DNA of 64,000 nt from Streptomyces sp. SUK 48 (GTDB taxonomy: Bacteria > Actinomycetota > Actinomycetes > Streptomycetales > Streptomycetaceae): contig NZ_CP045740.1 in NCBI RefSeq assembly GCF_009650765.1, forward strand, positions 2,418,001-2,482,000, in the 5' to 3' direction. The notes beneath the pieces were generated by a model. That model worked only from the letters and a program-made list of their open reading frames with translations, was not told the origin of the DNA and did not search any database. How positions within the stretch are numbered: the stretch's first letter is position 1; each line of letters starts with the position of its first letter. This document shows positions 41,056-50,615 of this stretch, piece after piece. The position numbers and the translations under genes are program-made.

Positions 41056-41099
41056 GCGTACTCATCGCGTACTCATCGAGTGCTCATCGCAATCTCGAC
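41056..41099. repeat. 11-bp tandem repeat upstream of infB
   Basis: Two perfect copies of GCGTACTCATC (41056-41066, 41067-41077) are followed by a copy with two changes (41078-41088) and a more diverged fourth. They lie in the ylxR-infB gap. Confidence 0.8.
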
Positions 41100-41151
41100 C
41101 TGCTTTCGACTCGCGAGGTACCAAGCCGCACGGGGTTCCGTACGGCATGTC

Positions 41152-41448
41152 TTACGGCGTTGCCTGCTCGGCAACTGTTGCCTGCTCGACGTATCGGCGC
41201 AACGCCTTTGTGTCGAGCGCTCCCGGGGCGCGCAGTGCCCGCGGCAACGTCCGGCGGCGTACCGCCTGGTCGAGACAGACCAGGGCGGGGTGCAGATACG
41301 CACCCCGGCCGGGCAGCGTACCGCGCGGATCGGGGACGCACGCGTCCTCGCTCCGCACGATCCGCAAAAGATCGTTCTTGGCCGCCCGCTCCCGGCACCC
41401 CACACAGGTGCGTTCAGGGCGTGCTCCGGCATGCGTCCGGCCAGACAC
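41152..41448 (-). CDS. YlxR family protein (DUF448)
   Basis: The 98-residue protein has the YlxR signatures ERTCVGCRERA and PGRGAYLHP. It is a small RNA-binding protein placed between nusA and infB as in most bacteria; the Bacillus homologue binds RNase P RNA and modulates that enzyme (RnpM). The Streptomyces role is less clear. The gap to nusA is 110 bases with no recognised feature. Confidence 0.94.
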   Translation of the reverse strand: MSGRTHAGARPERTCVGCRERAAKNDLLRIVRSEDACVPDPRGTLPGRGAYLHPALVCLDQAVRRRTLPRALRAPGALDTKALRRYVEQATVAEQATP

Positions 41449-41558
41449 GGCTAAGTGTACCTCCCCGCACCATCCTCACCCCTTCGGGGGAAAGATCGAA
41501 CGGCTGTTGTCGTAATCCAAGCCACTCACGGCCTGGATCCATTCCCTCGCGGCGGCGG

Positions 41559-42545
41559 TTACTCCGCCGGCTGCTCGGTGTCGGGCCGGATGTCGATGCG
41601 CCAGCCGGTGAGGCGGGCGGCGAGGCGGGCGTTCTGCCCCTCCTTGCCGATCGCCAGCGACAGCTGGTAGTCCGGCACGGTCACCCGGGCGGAGCGGGAG
41701 GCGAGGTCCACGACCTCCACCTTGCTCACCCGAGCGGGTGACAGCGCGTTCGCCACCATCTCCGCCGGGTCGTCCGACCAGTCGACGATGTCGATCTTCT
41801 CGCCGTTCAGCTCGCCCATCACATTGCGCACCCGGCCGCCCATCGGGCCGATGCACGCGCCCTTGGCGTTCAGGCCCGAGCGGGTGGAGCGGACGGCGAT
41901 CTTGGTGCGGTGGCCGGCCTCGCGGGCGATGGCGGAGATCTCCACCGAACCGTCGGCGATCTCCGGCACCTCCAGGGCGAAGAGCTTCTTCACCAGGTTC
42001 GGATGGGTGCGCGAGAGCGTCACGGAGGGGCCGCGCACGCCCTTGGCGACCCGGACCACGTACGAGCGCAGGCGCTGGCCGTGCGGGTAGGTCTCGCCGG
42101 GCACCTGCTCCTGCACCGGCAGGATGGCCTCCAGCTTGCCGATGTCGACCAGCACGTTCTTCGGGTCGCGGCCCTGCTGGACGACGCCGGTGACGATGTC
42201 CCCCTCGCGTCCCGCGTACTCGCCGAGCGTCGCGTCGTCCTCGGCGTCGCGCAGCCGCTGGAGGATCACCTGCTTGGCGGTGGTGGCGGCGATGCGGCCG
42301 AAGCCCGAGGGGGTGTCGTCGAACTCCCGCGGTTCCTGCCCCTCCTCCAGGTCCTCGGGGTCCTCCTTCGCCCACACGGTCACATGACCGGTCTGCCGGT
42401 CGAGCCGTACGCGCGCGTGGCGGCGGCTTCCCTCGGTGCGGTGGTAGGCGATGAGGAGGGCCGACTCGATCGCTTCGACCAGCAGGTCGAAGGAGATCTC
42501 CTTCTCCCTGACCAAGCCCCGCAGGGCGCTCATGTCGATATCCAC
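41559..42545 (-). CDS. nusA: transcription termination/antitermination factor NusA
   Basis: NusA binds RNA polymerase and nascent RNA to control pausing, termination and rRNA antitermination. The 328-residue protein has the N-terminal polymerase-binding domain ([17 protein letters not shown]), an S1 domain ([19 protein letters not shown]) and two KH domains ([39 protein letters not shown]). It lacks the extra acidic repeats of E. coli NusA, as expected in actinobacteria. It starts 2 bases after the rimP stop. Confidence 0.97.
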   Translation of the reverse strand: MDIDMSALRGLVREKEISFDLLVEAIESALLIAYHRTEGSRRHARVRLDRQTGHVTVWAKEDPEDLEEGQEPREFDDTPSGFGRIAATTAKQVILQRLRDAEDDATLGEYAGREGDIVTGVVQQGRDPKNVLVDIGKLEAILPVQEQVPGETYPHGQRLRSYVVRVAKGVRGPSVTLSRTHPNLVKKLFALEVPEIADGSVEISAIAREAGHRTKIAVRSTRSGLNAKGACIGPMGGRVRNVMGELNGEKIDIVDWSDDPAEMVANALSPARVSKVEVVDLASRSARVTVPDYQLSLAIGKEGQNARLAARLTGWRIDIRPDTEQPAE

Positions 42546-42547
42546 GG

Positions 42548-43054
42548 CTACGCCTCCTCTTCCTTCTTGTCCTTGGTGTCCTTGCGGTTGAACTCGACCT
42601 GCACGCGGGCCTTCGCGATCTCGGGGAAGGCGATCCGGCGCGTGGTGGCCTTGCGGCCCTTGACGCCGGGCACCTCGACGTCGAGGCCCTCCTCGTCCAC
42701 GTCCAGAATCCGCGCGACCAGCTCGCCGTCCTCGGTCAGCTGGAACTTCACGAGCCGGTCCACGGCGCGCACGAAGTGCCGGTGCTCGGTGAGCGGGCGC
42801 TCGGCGCCGGGGGTTCCGACCTCCAGGTCGTACGCGGTGTCACCCATCGCGTCGGTCTCGTCCAGCTTCGCCGAGAGCGCACGGCTCACATCGGCGATCG
42901 CGTCCAGGTCCGCCCCGGAGTCGGAGTCGACGACCACGCGCAGCACCCGCTTGCGTCCGACGGAGTCGAGAGCGATCTCTTCGAGATCCAGCCCCTGGGA
43001 GGTGACGAGCGGTTCGAGCAGCTCTCGCAGCCTCTCGCTCTGGGTGGTGCTCAT
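42548..43054 (-). CDS. rimP: ribosome maturation factor RimP
   Basis: RimP is needed for 30S assembly. From ATG 43054 ([21 protein letters not shown] upstream) the protein is 168 residues with the conserved [20 protein letters not shown] and [10 protein letters not shown] segments. The open frame upstream to 43438 is not supported. It is the first gene of the rimP-nusA-ylxR-infB-DUF503-rbfA-truB operon, so the operon promoter should lie between 43055 and 43307. Confidence 0.95.
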   Translation of the reverse strand: MSTTQSERLRELLEPLVTSQGLDLEEIALDSVGRKRVLRVVVDSDSGADLDAIADVSRALSAKLDETDAMGDTAYDLEVGTPGAERPLTEHRHFVRAVDRLVKFQLTEDGELVARILDVDEEGLDVEVPGVKGRKATTRRIAFPEIAKARVQVEFNRKDTKDKKEEEA

Positions 43055-43248
43055 CCGGGTGACTCCTCGGCCGCGTGTGCTGTTGTGGGATGGGTCGCGT
43101 GTCTGATCAAAGGGTATCCGGTCGCGGGGAGTGTTGCCGTCCACCTGTGGACAACCCGGCGCGGGACGGGTGAGGCGGGGCGGTGCCGGTGACCGGTATC
43201 GGACAGGTGCGCGGGTACGGTGATCACGAGCGACTCGTCGCGCCGCTC

Positions 43249-43282
43249 TTCTTCTTGTCGTTTCTTCTTGTCGTTCTTGTCG
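43249..43282. repeat. short direct repeat in rimP upstream region
   Basis: TTCTTCTTGTCG occurs at 43249-43260 and 43262-43273, followed by a shortened copy TTCTTGTCG (43274-43282). It lies in the divergent region between rimP and the lipoprotein gene. Confidence 0.75.
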
Positions 43283-43307
43283 TACGAGTTCCCCGAGGAC
43301 GTCTGCC

Positions 43308-43826
43308 GTGCCGTACCCCTCGCCACCGCGCACCCCCTCGGGGCCGCGCAGAAGAACCCTGCTCGCCTCCGCCGCCGGCGCCGCCCTGCTGGCGGGCTGC
43401 ACGTCCGGCTCCGGCTCCGGCGACGACTCCCCGGCCACCGAGCGGGCCCGCGCGCAGGCCGCCGCGGACAGCGCGACACTGCTGGAACGTTACGACGCCG
43501 TCCTCAGGGCGTTCCCGGACCTCGCGGACCGGCTGCGCCCGCTGCGCACGGAGGTCGCGGCCCACGCCGCCGCGTTCCGGGAGAGTACGACCCCCGCGGC
43601 GACTCCCCCGGGCTCCGCCTCCCCCTCCCCCACCACCTCGCCGGACCCGGTGCCGGCGACCGCCAAGGACGCCCTCGCCTCGCTGGCCGCCGCCGAGCGG
43701 ACGCTCGCCGACCGGCGGGCCCGGGCGCTGCTGGACGTGCCGGGCGAGCCGGCCCGGCTGCTGGCCTCCACGGCGGCGGCCGGCGCCGCGCACGCGTACC
43801 TGCTGACGACGGGGGCCGCGAAGTGA
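43308..43826 (+). CDS. putative lipoprotein
   Basis: The 172-residue protein has an N-terminal signal with a twin-arginine-like RRRTLLASAAG and a lipobox LLAGC, so Cys31 should be lipidated and the protein anchored outside the membrane. The rest is helical and Ala-rich with a Pro/Ser/Thr linker (about residues 94-115). The stop overlaps the following DUF4439 gene by four bases, so they are co-translated. Function is unknown. Confidence 0.82.
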   Translation: MPYPSPPRTPSGPRRRTLLASAAGAALLAGCTSGSGSGDDSPATERARAQAAADSATLLERYDAVLRAFPDLADRLRPLRTEVAAHAAAFRESTTPAATPPGSASPSPTTSPDPVPATAKDALASLAAAERTLADRRARALLDVPGEPARLLASTAAAGAAHAYLLTTGAAK

Positions 43827-44356
43827 GCGACGACGGCGAGAAGACCGAACTCACCGCCTTCCAGGCCGCGTTGGCGGCGGAGCACGCGGCGGTGTACGGG
43901 TACGGCGTGGTCGGCGGCCGGGTCGGCGAGGGGCGCCGGAGCGCGGCGAAGGCGGCGTACGACGCCCACCGGGCCCGGCGGGACGCGCTGGCCCGTGAGG
44001 TGCGGGACCTGGGCGGCCGGCCGGTGGCGGCGAGCGCGGCCTACGCCCTGCCGTTCGCGGTGCGCGACCAGGCCGACGCGGTACGGCTCGCCGCGCAGCT
44101 GGAGCGGCGGGTGGCCGGGGTCTACGCCGATCTGGTCCGCTCGACGTCCGGCGCGCGGCGCACCTCGGCCGCGGAAGCCCTGCGGGAGGCCGCGGTGCGG
44201 GCGGTGGGCTGGAGCGGACAGAGCGTAGCCTTCCCGGGGCTCGCCGAACGGGCGGGCGAGGGAACGGGGACCGGCGCGGACACCGGGACCGGCACGGACA
44301 CGGGGACGGGGGCCGCGGGCGCGGCGCCGTCGGGGTCCGCGTCGGCGGCCCGCTGA
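43823..44356 (+). CDS. DUF4439 ferritin-like domain protein
   Basis: The 177-residue protein is helical with LTAFQAALAAEHAAVYGYGVV and AALQLERR-type helices typical of the ferritin-like DUF4439 family in actinobacteria. The GTG start overlaps the lipoprotein stop. The C terminus is a Gly/Thr/Asp repeat tail (TGTGADTGTGTDTGTG) from a small DNA repeat at about 44265-44325. Whether it binds metal is not clear; the Glu/His pair EHAAVYGY could be part of such a site. Confidence 0.82.
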   Translation: MSDDGEKTELTAFQAALAAEHAAVYGYGVVGGRVGEGRRSAAKAAYDAHRARRDALAREVRDLGGRPVAASAAYALPFAVRDQADAVRLAAQLERRVAGVYADLVRSTSGARRTSAAEALREAAVRAVGWSGQSVAFPGLAERAGEGTGTGADTGTGTDTGTGAAGAAPSGSASAAR

Positions 44357-44424
44357 GCGTCGTACGGACCGCGTACGGCGGCCGGGGGACGGACGGGACC
44401 CACGAGGAAGGGAACGGCTCGCGC

Positions 44425-45333
44425 ATGGCTTTCGAACCGCCGCGGCGCCTGGTGCGGGCGCTCGGGGAGACGGCACCGGCCGGGGACGACTGGCTGGCCC
44501 GGCTGCCCGAGCTGGCCGAACGGGCCGTTGTGCGGCGGGAGTTGACCGTCGAGCGGGTGCAGGTGCCCGGGGGCCGCAGCAGCCTGGTGGTGCTGGTCCG
44601 GCAGGCGGACGGCACCCCGGCCGTGCTGAAGCTGGCCCCGCCGAGGGCCCGGCCGGAGAGCGAGCGGGCGGCGCTGGCGCACTGGGGCGGGCGGGGTGCC
44701 GTACAGCTGCTGGCGTCGGACGCGGACGACGGCGCGGAGGGGGCGCTGCTGCTGGAGCGGCTGCACCCGGATGTCTCGGTGCGCTCGCTGCCCGAGGCGA
44801 AGGCGCTGCTGGAGGCGGCGGGCACGCTGCGGCGGCTGTGGGTGGAGCCGCCGGCGGACCACGTCTTCGAGACCGTCGCCGGGCGCACCGGGCGGCAGGC
44901 GGTGGCGATGCGGGCGGGCGCGGAGCGGGATGCCGAGATGGCGGCGCTGGTGGACGCGGCGCTGGCGGCGCGGGAGGACCTGCTGGTGGCGCCGCCGGAG
45001 GAGCGGTTGCTGCACGGCACGTTCCGGCAGAGCAAGGTGCTGGCCGGGGAGCGGCTGCCGTGGCTCGCGGTGGGTCCCGATCCGGTGGTCGGGGAGAACG
45101 CGTTCGACCTGGCGCGGCTGGTGCGGGACCGGGTGGAGGACCTGATCGCCTCGCCCGCGGGCGCGTCCATCACGCGGCGGCGGATCAAGCGGCTCGCGGA
45201 GTCGCTGGAGGTGGACCAGGAGCGGCTGCGGGGGTGGACGCTGTTCCGGGCGGTGGAGTCGGGGGTCCGCGCGGTACGGGTCGGCCGGCCGCGGGACGGG
45301 GAGCTGCTGCTGGAGTTCGCCGGGTGGCTCTGA
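44425..45333 (+). CDS. APH-fold protein, catalytic residues lost
   Basis: The 302-residue protein resembles aminoglycoside/hydroxyurea phosphotransferases (APH(6) type): Lys69 in the VLKLAPP strand, LHGTFRQSKVL in place of the catalytic loop HGDxxxxN, and WLAVGPDPVVGENAFD in place of the metal-binding IDP segment. The catalytic Asp is Thr199 and the metal Asp is Gly217, so phosphotransfer is unlikely. It probably serves another role and should not be read as a resistance gene. Start ATG is preceded by AGGAAGGGAA. A hairpin follows. Confidence 0.82.
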   Translation: MAFEPPRRLVRALGETAPAGDDWLARLPELAERAVVRRELTVERVQVPGGRSSLVVLVRQADGTPAVLKLAPPRARPESERAALAHWGGRGAVQLLASDADDGAEGALLLERLHPDVSVRSLPEAKALLEAAGTLRRLWVEPPADHVFETVAGRTGRQAVAMRAGAERDAEMAALVDAALAAREDLLVAPPEERLLHGTFRQSKVLAGERLPWLAVGPDPVVGENAFDLARLVRDRVEDLIASPAGASITRRRIKRLAESLEVDQERLRGWTLFRAVESGVRAVRVGRPRDGELLLEFAGWL

Positions 45334-45340
45334 GGGTCTT

Positions 45341-45372
45341 TCGTGTGGATCAGCCCGGCATGATCCACACGA
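45341..45372. terminator. bidirectional terminator between APH-like and LysR genes
   Basis: A perfect 12-bp inverted repeat TCGTGTGGATCA (45341-45352) with 45361-45372 and an 8-base loop lies between the converging genes. Confidence 0.85.
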
Positions 45373-45378
45373 GAGGCG

Positions 45379-46248
45379 CTAGGCGTCGCCGAGCACGGTG
45401 CGGGCGATGTCCTCCAGTGATCCGAGCAGCGGGTTCGGGTCGTCGGCGCGGGTGACGAGCAGGACCTCGCAGGGGTCGGTGTCGACGAGGGGTATCAGGG
45501 CGAGGTCCTCGCGTACCGCGGCGCGTCGATCACCGGCGGGAAAGATCGCGACGCAGTGGCCGGTGGCGACGAGTTCCAGCTTGTCCTCGAAGCTGTCGTC
45601 GCCCGCGGGCCGAGGCGGCGCCGGGTGGGCGCCGACCGGCTTGGGAGTGCTCCAGAGAACCGGGGTGCTGGCGCAGGCCACCAGTTCCTCGTCCGCCAGG
45701 GCCCCGGGGCTGATCGCCTTTTCGTCGGCCAGCGGGTGACTGGCCGAGGTGACGAGCACCCGCGGTTCCTGATGGAGGGTGGTCACCCGGAAGCCGTCCG
45801 TGGGGAAGGGCAGGGGTCCGTAGGCGATGAGGGCGTCGACGCGCCCCTCGGTGAGCGCGCGCGTGTCCCGCCAGTCGAGGTGGCGGGTGCGGACCTGGGC
45901 CTCAGGGTGGCGGCGGCGCAGTTCCTGCGTGCAGGCGGTGATGACCAGTCCCTCGGCGCGGCCGACGGTGACGGTACGAGGCTGCGCGGCGGCCCTGGCC
46001 GTGCGGGCGGCCCGCTCGGCCTCCTGGAGCAGGATCCGGGCCCGGGGCAGGAAGGCCCGACCGGCGTCGGTGAGGCTGCTGCCCTGCGGCGAGCGGTCGA
46101 GGAGCCGGACCCCGAGCTGGGCTTCCAGTCGCTGGATCTGGCGGCTCAGCGACGGCTGCGCCAGGTGCAGCCGGGTGGCGGCCCGGCCGAAGTTGCCGTG
46201 CTCCGCCACGACCGTGAAATAGCGCACGAGCCGCAGATCGACGTCCAT
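45379..46248 (-). CDS. LysR family transcriptional regulator
   Basis: The 289-residue protein has the LysR winged helix-turn-helix at the N terminus (LRLVRYFTVVAEHGNFGRAA, LHLAQPSLSRQIQRLE) and a substrate-binding effector domain. It is divergent from the SDR gene, and the 99-base gap holds a good LysR-type box. It therefore probably regulates that gene and itself. The effector is unknown. Confidence 0.93.
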   Translation of the reverse strand: MDVDLRLVRYFTVVAEHGNFGRAATRLHLAQPSLSRQIQRLEAQLGVRLLDRSPQGSSLTDAGRAFLPRARILLQEAERAARTARAAAQPRTVTVGRAEGLVITACTQELRRRHPEAQVRTRHLDWRDTRALTEGRVDALIAYGPLPFPTDGFRVTTLHQEPRVLVTSASHPLADEKAISPGALADEELVACASTPVLWSTPKPVGAHPAPPRPAGDDSFEDKLELVATGHCVAIFPAGDRRAAVREDLALIPLVDTDPCEVLLVTRADDPNPLLGSLEDIARTVLGDA

Positions 46249-46273
46249 CCGGCCAGCGTACGTCGCGCGCTGT

Positions 46274-46290
46274 CATGCGCCTGGCGCATG
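46274..46290. promoter_or_regulatory. LysR-type operator candidate
   Basis: CATGCGCC-T-GGCGCATG is a perfect 17-bp palindrome with one central base. It contains the LysR consensus T-N11-A (T at 46276, A at 46288) and lies 26 bases upstream of the LysR start and 58 bases upstream of the SDR start. Confidence 0.7.
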
Positions 46291-46347
46291 GCGGCATACG
46301 GAACGGGTCTTGGACACGGGGTGCCGGTCGCCATTTGGCTTGCGGGC

Positions 46348-47091
46348 ATGACCACTTATGACGGCAAGAAGATCGTGATCACGGGCGGAAGCAGCGGTAT
46401 CGGACTGGCCGCCGCCCGGTTGTTCGCGGACGGCGGGGCGCGCGTGCTGATCACCGGCCGCACCCGGTCCGCCCTGGACAGCGCGCTGGAGCGGCTGGGC
46501 GAGGGGGCGATCGCCGTCCGCAGCGACGCCGCGTCCCTGACGGAGATCGAGGCGCTGGCCGCCACGGTCCGGGAGCGGTTCGGCACGGTGGACGCGCTGT
46601 TCGTGAACGCCGGTGTCACCGCGTCCGCGCCGTTCGGCTCGACGACGGAGGACATGTTCGACGCGCTGTTCGACATCAACGCCAAGGGCCCGTACTTCAC
46701 CGTGCAGGCGCTGGCGCCGCTGCTGCGCGAGGGGAGCGGGGTGGTCCTCACCACGTCGGTGGTGAACGTCCTGGGCCTCGACGCGCTCAGCGCCTACTCG
46801 GCGAGCAAGGCGGCGCTGCGGTCGATGACGCGCACGCTGGCCCGCGAGCTGCTGCCGCGCGGGGTGCGGGTCAATGCCGTGAGCCCCGGCCCGACCGACA
46901 CGGGCGTCCTGGACCGCTCCGTCCCCGCCGATGTCGCCGAGACGGTGAAGGACGGCTACCGGAGCACCATCCCGATGCGGCGTCTTGGGACGCCCGAGGA
47001 AGTGGCCGCGGCCGTGGCGTACTTGGCGTTCGGCGCGACCTTCTCGACGGGCGCGGAGTTCCCTGTCGACGGCGGGGCCTCGCAGCTCTAG
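46348..47091 (+). CDS. short-chain dehydrogenase/reductase (SDR)
   Basis: The 247-residue protein is a classical SDR: the NAD(P)-binding GGSSGIG motif at residues 14-20, the NAG motif in ALFVNAGVT, and the catalytic Ser (TTSVVN), Tyr and Lys in YSASKAAL. The frame is open far upstream, but only the ATG at 46348 gives a normal SDR length. It is divergent from the LysR gene. The substrate is unknown. Confidence 0.93.
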   Translation: MTTYDGKKIVITGGSSGIGLAAARLFADGGARVLITGRTRSALDSALERLGEGAIAVRSDAASLTEIEALAATVRERFGTVDALFVNAGVTASAPFGSTTEDMFDALFDINAKGPYFTVQALAPLLREGSGVVLTTSVVNVLGLDALSAYSASKAALRSMTRTLARELLPRGVRVNAVSPGPTDTGVLDRSVPADVAETVKDGYRSTIPMRRLGTPEEVAAAVAYLAFGATFSTGAEFPVDGGASQL

Positions 47092-47153
47092 GCCGGGCCC
47101 CGGAGCCGCGTCGTCGCCCTCCCCCGGGCCTTTCCGGGACCGGGTGAACGCGA

Positions 47154-47183
47154 CGACGCCCCCGGGAAGACCCGGGGGCGTCG
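47154..47183. terminator. bidirectional terminator between SDR gene and proS
   Basis: A perfect 13-bp stem CGACGCCCCCGGG (47154-47166 with 47171-47183) with the tetraloop AAGA lies between converging genes. Confidence 0.88.
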
Positions 47184-47202
47184 GTCGTACGTCGGCCGGT
47201 GA

Positions 47203-48906
47203 CTACGCGGTCAGGCGCGCGATCGCGTCCTCCACGGAGACTTCCTCGCGCTCGCCCGTCTTGCGGTCCTTCAGCTCCAGGATGCCCTCGGCCGAGCGGC
47301 GGCCCGCGACGAGGATCCGGGGGACGCCGATCAGTTCGGCGTCGGTGAACTTGACGCCCGGGGAGACACCGGCGCGGTCGTCGACCAGGACGCGGACGCC
47401 CGCGGCGGCCAGCTTGCCCGCGACGTCGAGGGCCAGCTCGGTCTGGAGGGCCTTGCCGGCGGCGACCACGTGCACGTCGGCCGGGGCGATCTCCTTGGGC
47501 CAGCACAGGCCCTGCTCGTCGGCGGTCTGCTCGGCGAGCGCGGCGACGGCGCGGGAGACGCCGATGCCGTAGGAGCCCATGGTGACGCGGACGGGCTTGC
47601 CGTTCTGGCCGAGGACGTCGAGCTTGAGGGCATCGGCGTACTTGCGGCCCAGCTGGAAGATGTGGCCGATCTCGATGGCGCGGTCCAGCTTCAGGCCGGT
47701 GCCGCACGCGGGGCAGGGGTCGCCCTCCTGGACCACGACGACGTCCACGTACTCGTCGACCTCGAAGTCACGGCCCGCGACGACGTTCTTGGCGTGCGTG
47801 TCCGCCTTGTTCGCGCCGGTGATCCAGGCCGTGCCGGGGGCGACGCGGGGGTCGGCGATGTACCTGACCTTCTCGCCCAGGCCCTGCGGGCCGACGTAGC
47901 CGCGCACCAGGTCGGGGCGGCCCGCGAAGTCCGCCTCGGTGACCATCTCGACGGCGGCGGGCGCGAAGTGCTCCTCGACCTTGCCGAGGTCCACCTCGCG
48001 GTCGCCGGGCACGCCCACGGCGACGATCTCGCCGTCCACCTTGACCAGCAGGTTCTTCAGCGTGTCGGACGCCTGGACGCCGAGCGAAGCGGCCAGCGTC
48101 TCGATGGTCGGGGTGGCGGGCGTGGGGATCTCCTCCAGCGCGGGCACGGCGGAGCCGTCGACGGGCTGGAGCGGGTAGCTGATCGCCTCGGTGTTCGCGG
48201 CGAAGTCGCAGTTCGGGCAGTCCGCGAAGGTGTCCTCGCCGGCCTCGGCGGGGGCCAGGAACTCCTCCGACTTCGAGCCGCCCATGGCACCGGCGGTGGC
48301 CGCGACGATGCGGTAGTCCAGGCCGAGGCGCGCGAAGATCCGCTGGTACGCCTCGCGGTGCCGGGCGTACGCCTCGGCGAGGCCCTCGTCCGCGGTGTCG
48401 AAGGAGTACGAGTCCTTCATCAGGAACTCGCGGCCGCGCAGGATGCCGGCGCGGGGGCGGGCCTCGTCACGGAACTTGCTCTGGATCTGGTAGAGGATCA
48501 CCGGCAGGTCCTTGTAGGACGTGCACTGGTCCTTGACCAGCAGGGTGAAGATCTCCTCGTGCGTGGGGCCGAGGAGGTAGTCGCCGCCCTTGCGGTCCTT
48601 GAGCCGGAACAGCTCCTGGCCGTACTCGTCCCAGCGGCCGGTGGCGTCGTAGGGCTCGCGGGGCAGCAGAGCGGGGAGCAGCACCTCCTGGGCGCCGATG
48701 GCGTCCATCTCCTCGCGTACGACGCGCTCCACGTTGGCGAGGACCCTCTTGCCCAGGGGCAGCCAGGACCAGATGCCGGCGGCGGTGCGGCGGACGTAGC
48801 CGGCGCGGACGAGGAGCTTGTGGCTGAGGACCTCGGCGTCCGCCGGGTCGTCGCGCAGCGTCTTCACCATCAACTGGGACATGCGCTGGACCTGTGCGTT
48901 GGCCAT
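47203..48906 (-). CDS. proS: prolyl-tRNA synthetase
   Basis: ProRS charges tRNA(Pro). From ATG 48906 ([22 protein letters not shown] upstream) the protein is 567 residues, the bacterial (long) type: class II motifs [25 protein letters not shown] and [16 protein letters not shown], plus an inserted editing domain (about residues 225-410) and the C-terminal anticodon-binding domain. The open frame beyond 48906 is not supported. The 125 bases upstream hold no T-box that I can recognise. Confidence 0.96.
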   Translation of the reverse strand: MANAQVQRMSQLMVKTLRDDPADAEVLSHKLLVRAGYVRRTAAGIWSWLPLGKRVLANVERVVREEMDAIGAQEVLLPALLPREPYDATGRWDEYGQELFRLKDRKGGDYLLGPTHEEIFTLLVKDQCTSYKDLPVILYQIQSKFRDEARPRAGILRGREFLMKDSYSFDTADEGLAEAYARHREAYQRIFARLGLDYRIVAATAGAMGGSKSEEFLAPAEAGEDTFADCPNCDFAANTEAISYPLQPVDGSAVPALEEIPTPATPTIETLAASLGVQASDTLKNLLVKVDGEIVAVGVPGDREVDLGKVEEHFAPAAVEMVTEADFAGRPDLVRGYVGPQGLGEKVRYIADPRVAPGTAWITGANKADTHAKNVVAGRDFEVDEYVDVVVVQEGDPCPACGTGLKLDRAIEIGHIFQLGRKYADALKLDVLGQNGKPVRVTMGSYGIGVSRAVAALAEQTADEQGLCWPKEIAPADVHVVAAGKALQTELALDVAGKLAAAGVRVLVDDRAGVSPGVKFTDAELIGVPRILVAGRRSAEGILELKDRKTGEREEVSVEDAIARLTA

Positions 48907-49031
48907 GGTTCTCGTACTCCTACAGATGGGGGCGCCCCCGATCGAGCGCAGCCGAGAGTGGGGGACGGTGCTGGCATAGGAGGTTAACCGGGCTTGCCGG
49001 GCGGGCGGAAATCGGTTATCGCGTGAGCGCC

Positions 49032-49562
49032 CTATCGCCTGCGCAGCGGCAGCGGGGCGCCCATGACGGCGTAGGGGAGCTGCGCACTCGGGAAGTTCAC
49101 GCGGCGGGCCAGGTCGGTGTAGCCGAGGGAGTGGTAGAGGCCCCGGGCGGGGCTGTCGATGTCGATCGCGGAGAGGATCGAGCGGGGTTCGGTGGCCGTG
49201 TCGGTGATCCGGGTGATCAGCCGGCGGCCGATGCCCCGGTTCTGGTGGTCCGGGTGGACGTGCAGCTCGGTGATCACGAAGGAGTCGTCCAGCCAGGCGT
49301 CGTTGCCGGCCGCGCGCAGGTACGGCTCGACGACCGTCGACCACCAGTGGGTGCGGGAGTTGGGCATGCCGTAGACGAAGCCGACGAGGAGTCCCCCGGC
49401 GCTCGCGCCGAGGGCCCGCGCGCCCGGGAACTGCATGTGACGCTGGACGATCTGACGCCGTACGGCGACTTCCTCCGGGCCGAGGCCGAACGCCACCGCT
49501 TGGACCGCCAGGGCCTCGTCCACGCGGGCCGACAGGTCCAGGGGGCCGATCGCTAGATCCAT
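49032..49562 (-). CDS. GNAT family N-acetyltransferase (1)
   Basis: The 177-residue protein from ATG 49562 has the acetyl-CoA binding motif [20 protein letters not shown] with the RGIG turn, and motif B in [10 protein letters not shown]. No Shine-Dalgarno site is obvious. It starts 19 bases after the stop of the other GNAT gene, so the two may be co-transcribed. The acceptor is unknown. Confidence 0.88.
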   Translation of the reverse strand: MDLAIGPLDLSARVDEALAVQAVAFGLGPEEVAVRRQIVQRHMQFPGARALGASAGGLLVGFVYGMPNSRTHWWSTVVEPYLRAAGNDAWLDDSFVITELHVHPDHQNRGIGRRLITRITDTATEPRSILSAIDIDSPARGLYHSLGYTDLARRVNFPSAQLPYAVMGAPLPLRRR

Positions 49563-49581
49563 GCCGGGAGGGTATCCGGCT

Positions 49582-50427
49582 TCAGAAGAGCACACTCATG
49601 AAGGCGCCGATCTCCTGGAAGCCGACCCTGCGGTAGGTGCGGCGCGCGGCGGTGTTGAAGTCGTTGACGTACAGGCTGACCACGGGGGCCACGTCGGCCA
49701 GGGCGTAGCGCAGGACGGCCGCCATGGCCGGGGCGGCGAGGCCCTTGCCCCGCTGCTCGGGGGCCACCCACACGCCCTGGATCTGGCACGCCTGGGAGGT
49801 CGCCGCGCCGATCTCCGCCTTGAAGACGACCTTGCCGTCCTTGTCCAGGCGGGCGAAGGACCGCCCGGAGCCGACGAGTTCGGCGACCCGGGCCTGATAG
49901 AGCAGCCCGCCGTCGCCCCCCAGCGGCGACACCCCGACCTCCTCGGTGAACATCGCCACGCACGCCGGCATGATCGTCTCCATCTCGTCCTTGCGGACGC
50001 GGCGGACGTACGGGTCCGGGGCGATGTCGTCGGGCATCCGGTCGGTGACCATCAGGGGCTGCTGGGACCTGACCTCGCGGGCGGGGCCCCAGTGGGGTTC
50101 CAGCAGCCGCCACAGCGCGGAGGTGGCGTCGGCGGGGCCGACGATGGAGGAGCAGCGCCGCCCGGCCCGCCGGGCCCGGTCGGCGAAGCCGCGTACGGCG
50201 CGTTCGGTGGCGCAGATCGGGACCAGGTTGGCGCCCGCGTAGCACAGCGACGTGAGCATGCCGTCCTCGTACCAGCCCCACATCTCGCCGCCGAGGCGCC
50301 AGGGGTCGAGCCCCGCGATCTGGACGCGCGCGGTCACGAAGGCGTTCGCGACCGGCTCGCGGTCCAGGACGGCGAGCGCGGCATCGAGGTCGCTCGGATC
50401 GAGCACCCGTGAGGTGGTCTGGGTCAA
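49582..50427 (-). CDS. GNAT family N-acetyltransferase (2), DUF4081-type N terminus
   Basis: The protein of about 281 residues has an N-terminal domain seen in actinobacterial acetyltransferases (NAFVTARVQIAGLDPWRLGG, MWGWYEDGMLTSLCYAGANL) and a C-terminal GNAT domain with IQGVWVAPEQRGKGLAAPAM (RGKGLA turn) and YVNDFNTAARRTYRRVGF. A TTG near 50427 (LTQTTSRVLDPSDLD) is the most likely start; codons upstream to 50559 look non-coding. It borders the accessory RHS segment. Confidence 0.88.
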   Translation of the reverse strand: MTQTTSRVLDPSDLDAALAVLDREPVANAFVTARVQIAGLDPWRLGGEMWGWYEDGMLTSLCYAGANLVPICATERAVRGFADRARRAGRRCSSIVGPADATSALWRLLEPHWGPAREVRSQQPLMVTDRMPDDIAPDPYVRRVRKDEMETIMPACVAMFTEEVGVSPLGGDGGLLYQARVAELVGSGRSFARLDKDGKVVFKAEIGAATSQACQIQGVWVAPEQRGKGLAAPAMAAVLRYALADVAPVVSLYVNDFNTAARRTYRRVGFQEIGAFMSVLF

Positions 50428-50546
50428 CAAGTGCGGGGGCCTCACCCTGGGGTTTGCGCTGGTCTTGGCACTATAGCCGCGCGCTCCCGGCGACGCGTCG
50501 AACAGTCCGGGATCGGCGGGGGCCGGGGATCGACGGCACGTTTCGC

Positions 50547-50615
50547 GGGCCGAACCCACGCCGCATCCGCTTTCATGACCTCCGGCACTCAGCGACCCCG
50601 CTCAGCCCCATGTGA
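50547..50615 (+). pseudogene. tyrosine recombinase (integrase) remnant
   Basis: The frame reads GPNPRRIRFHDLRHSATPL before a stop. RIRFHDLRHS is the H-x-x-R box of phage-type integrases, the part that carries catalytic His and Arg. Only about 22 residues match; the rest of the enzyme and its Tyr are absent. The fragment marks decay of a former mobile element at the edge of the low-GC toxin tip. Confidence 0.7.

Noticed and set aside
44425..45333. Aminoglycoside resistance gene
   Set aside because: Both catalytic Asp positions are replaced, so the fold alone does not support a resistance call.
48907..49031. Possible T-box leader upstream of proS
   Set aside because: No T-box core sequence or antiterminator stem was found in the 125 bases.
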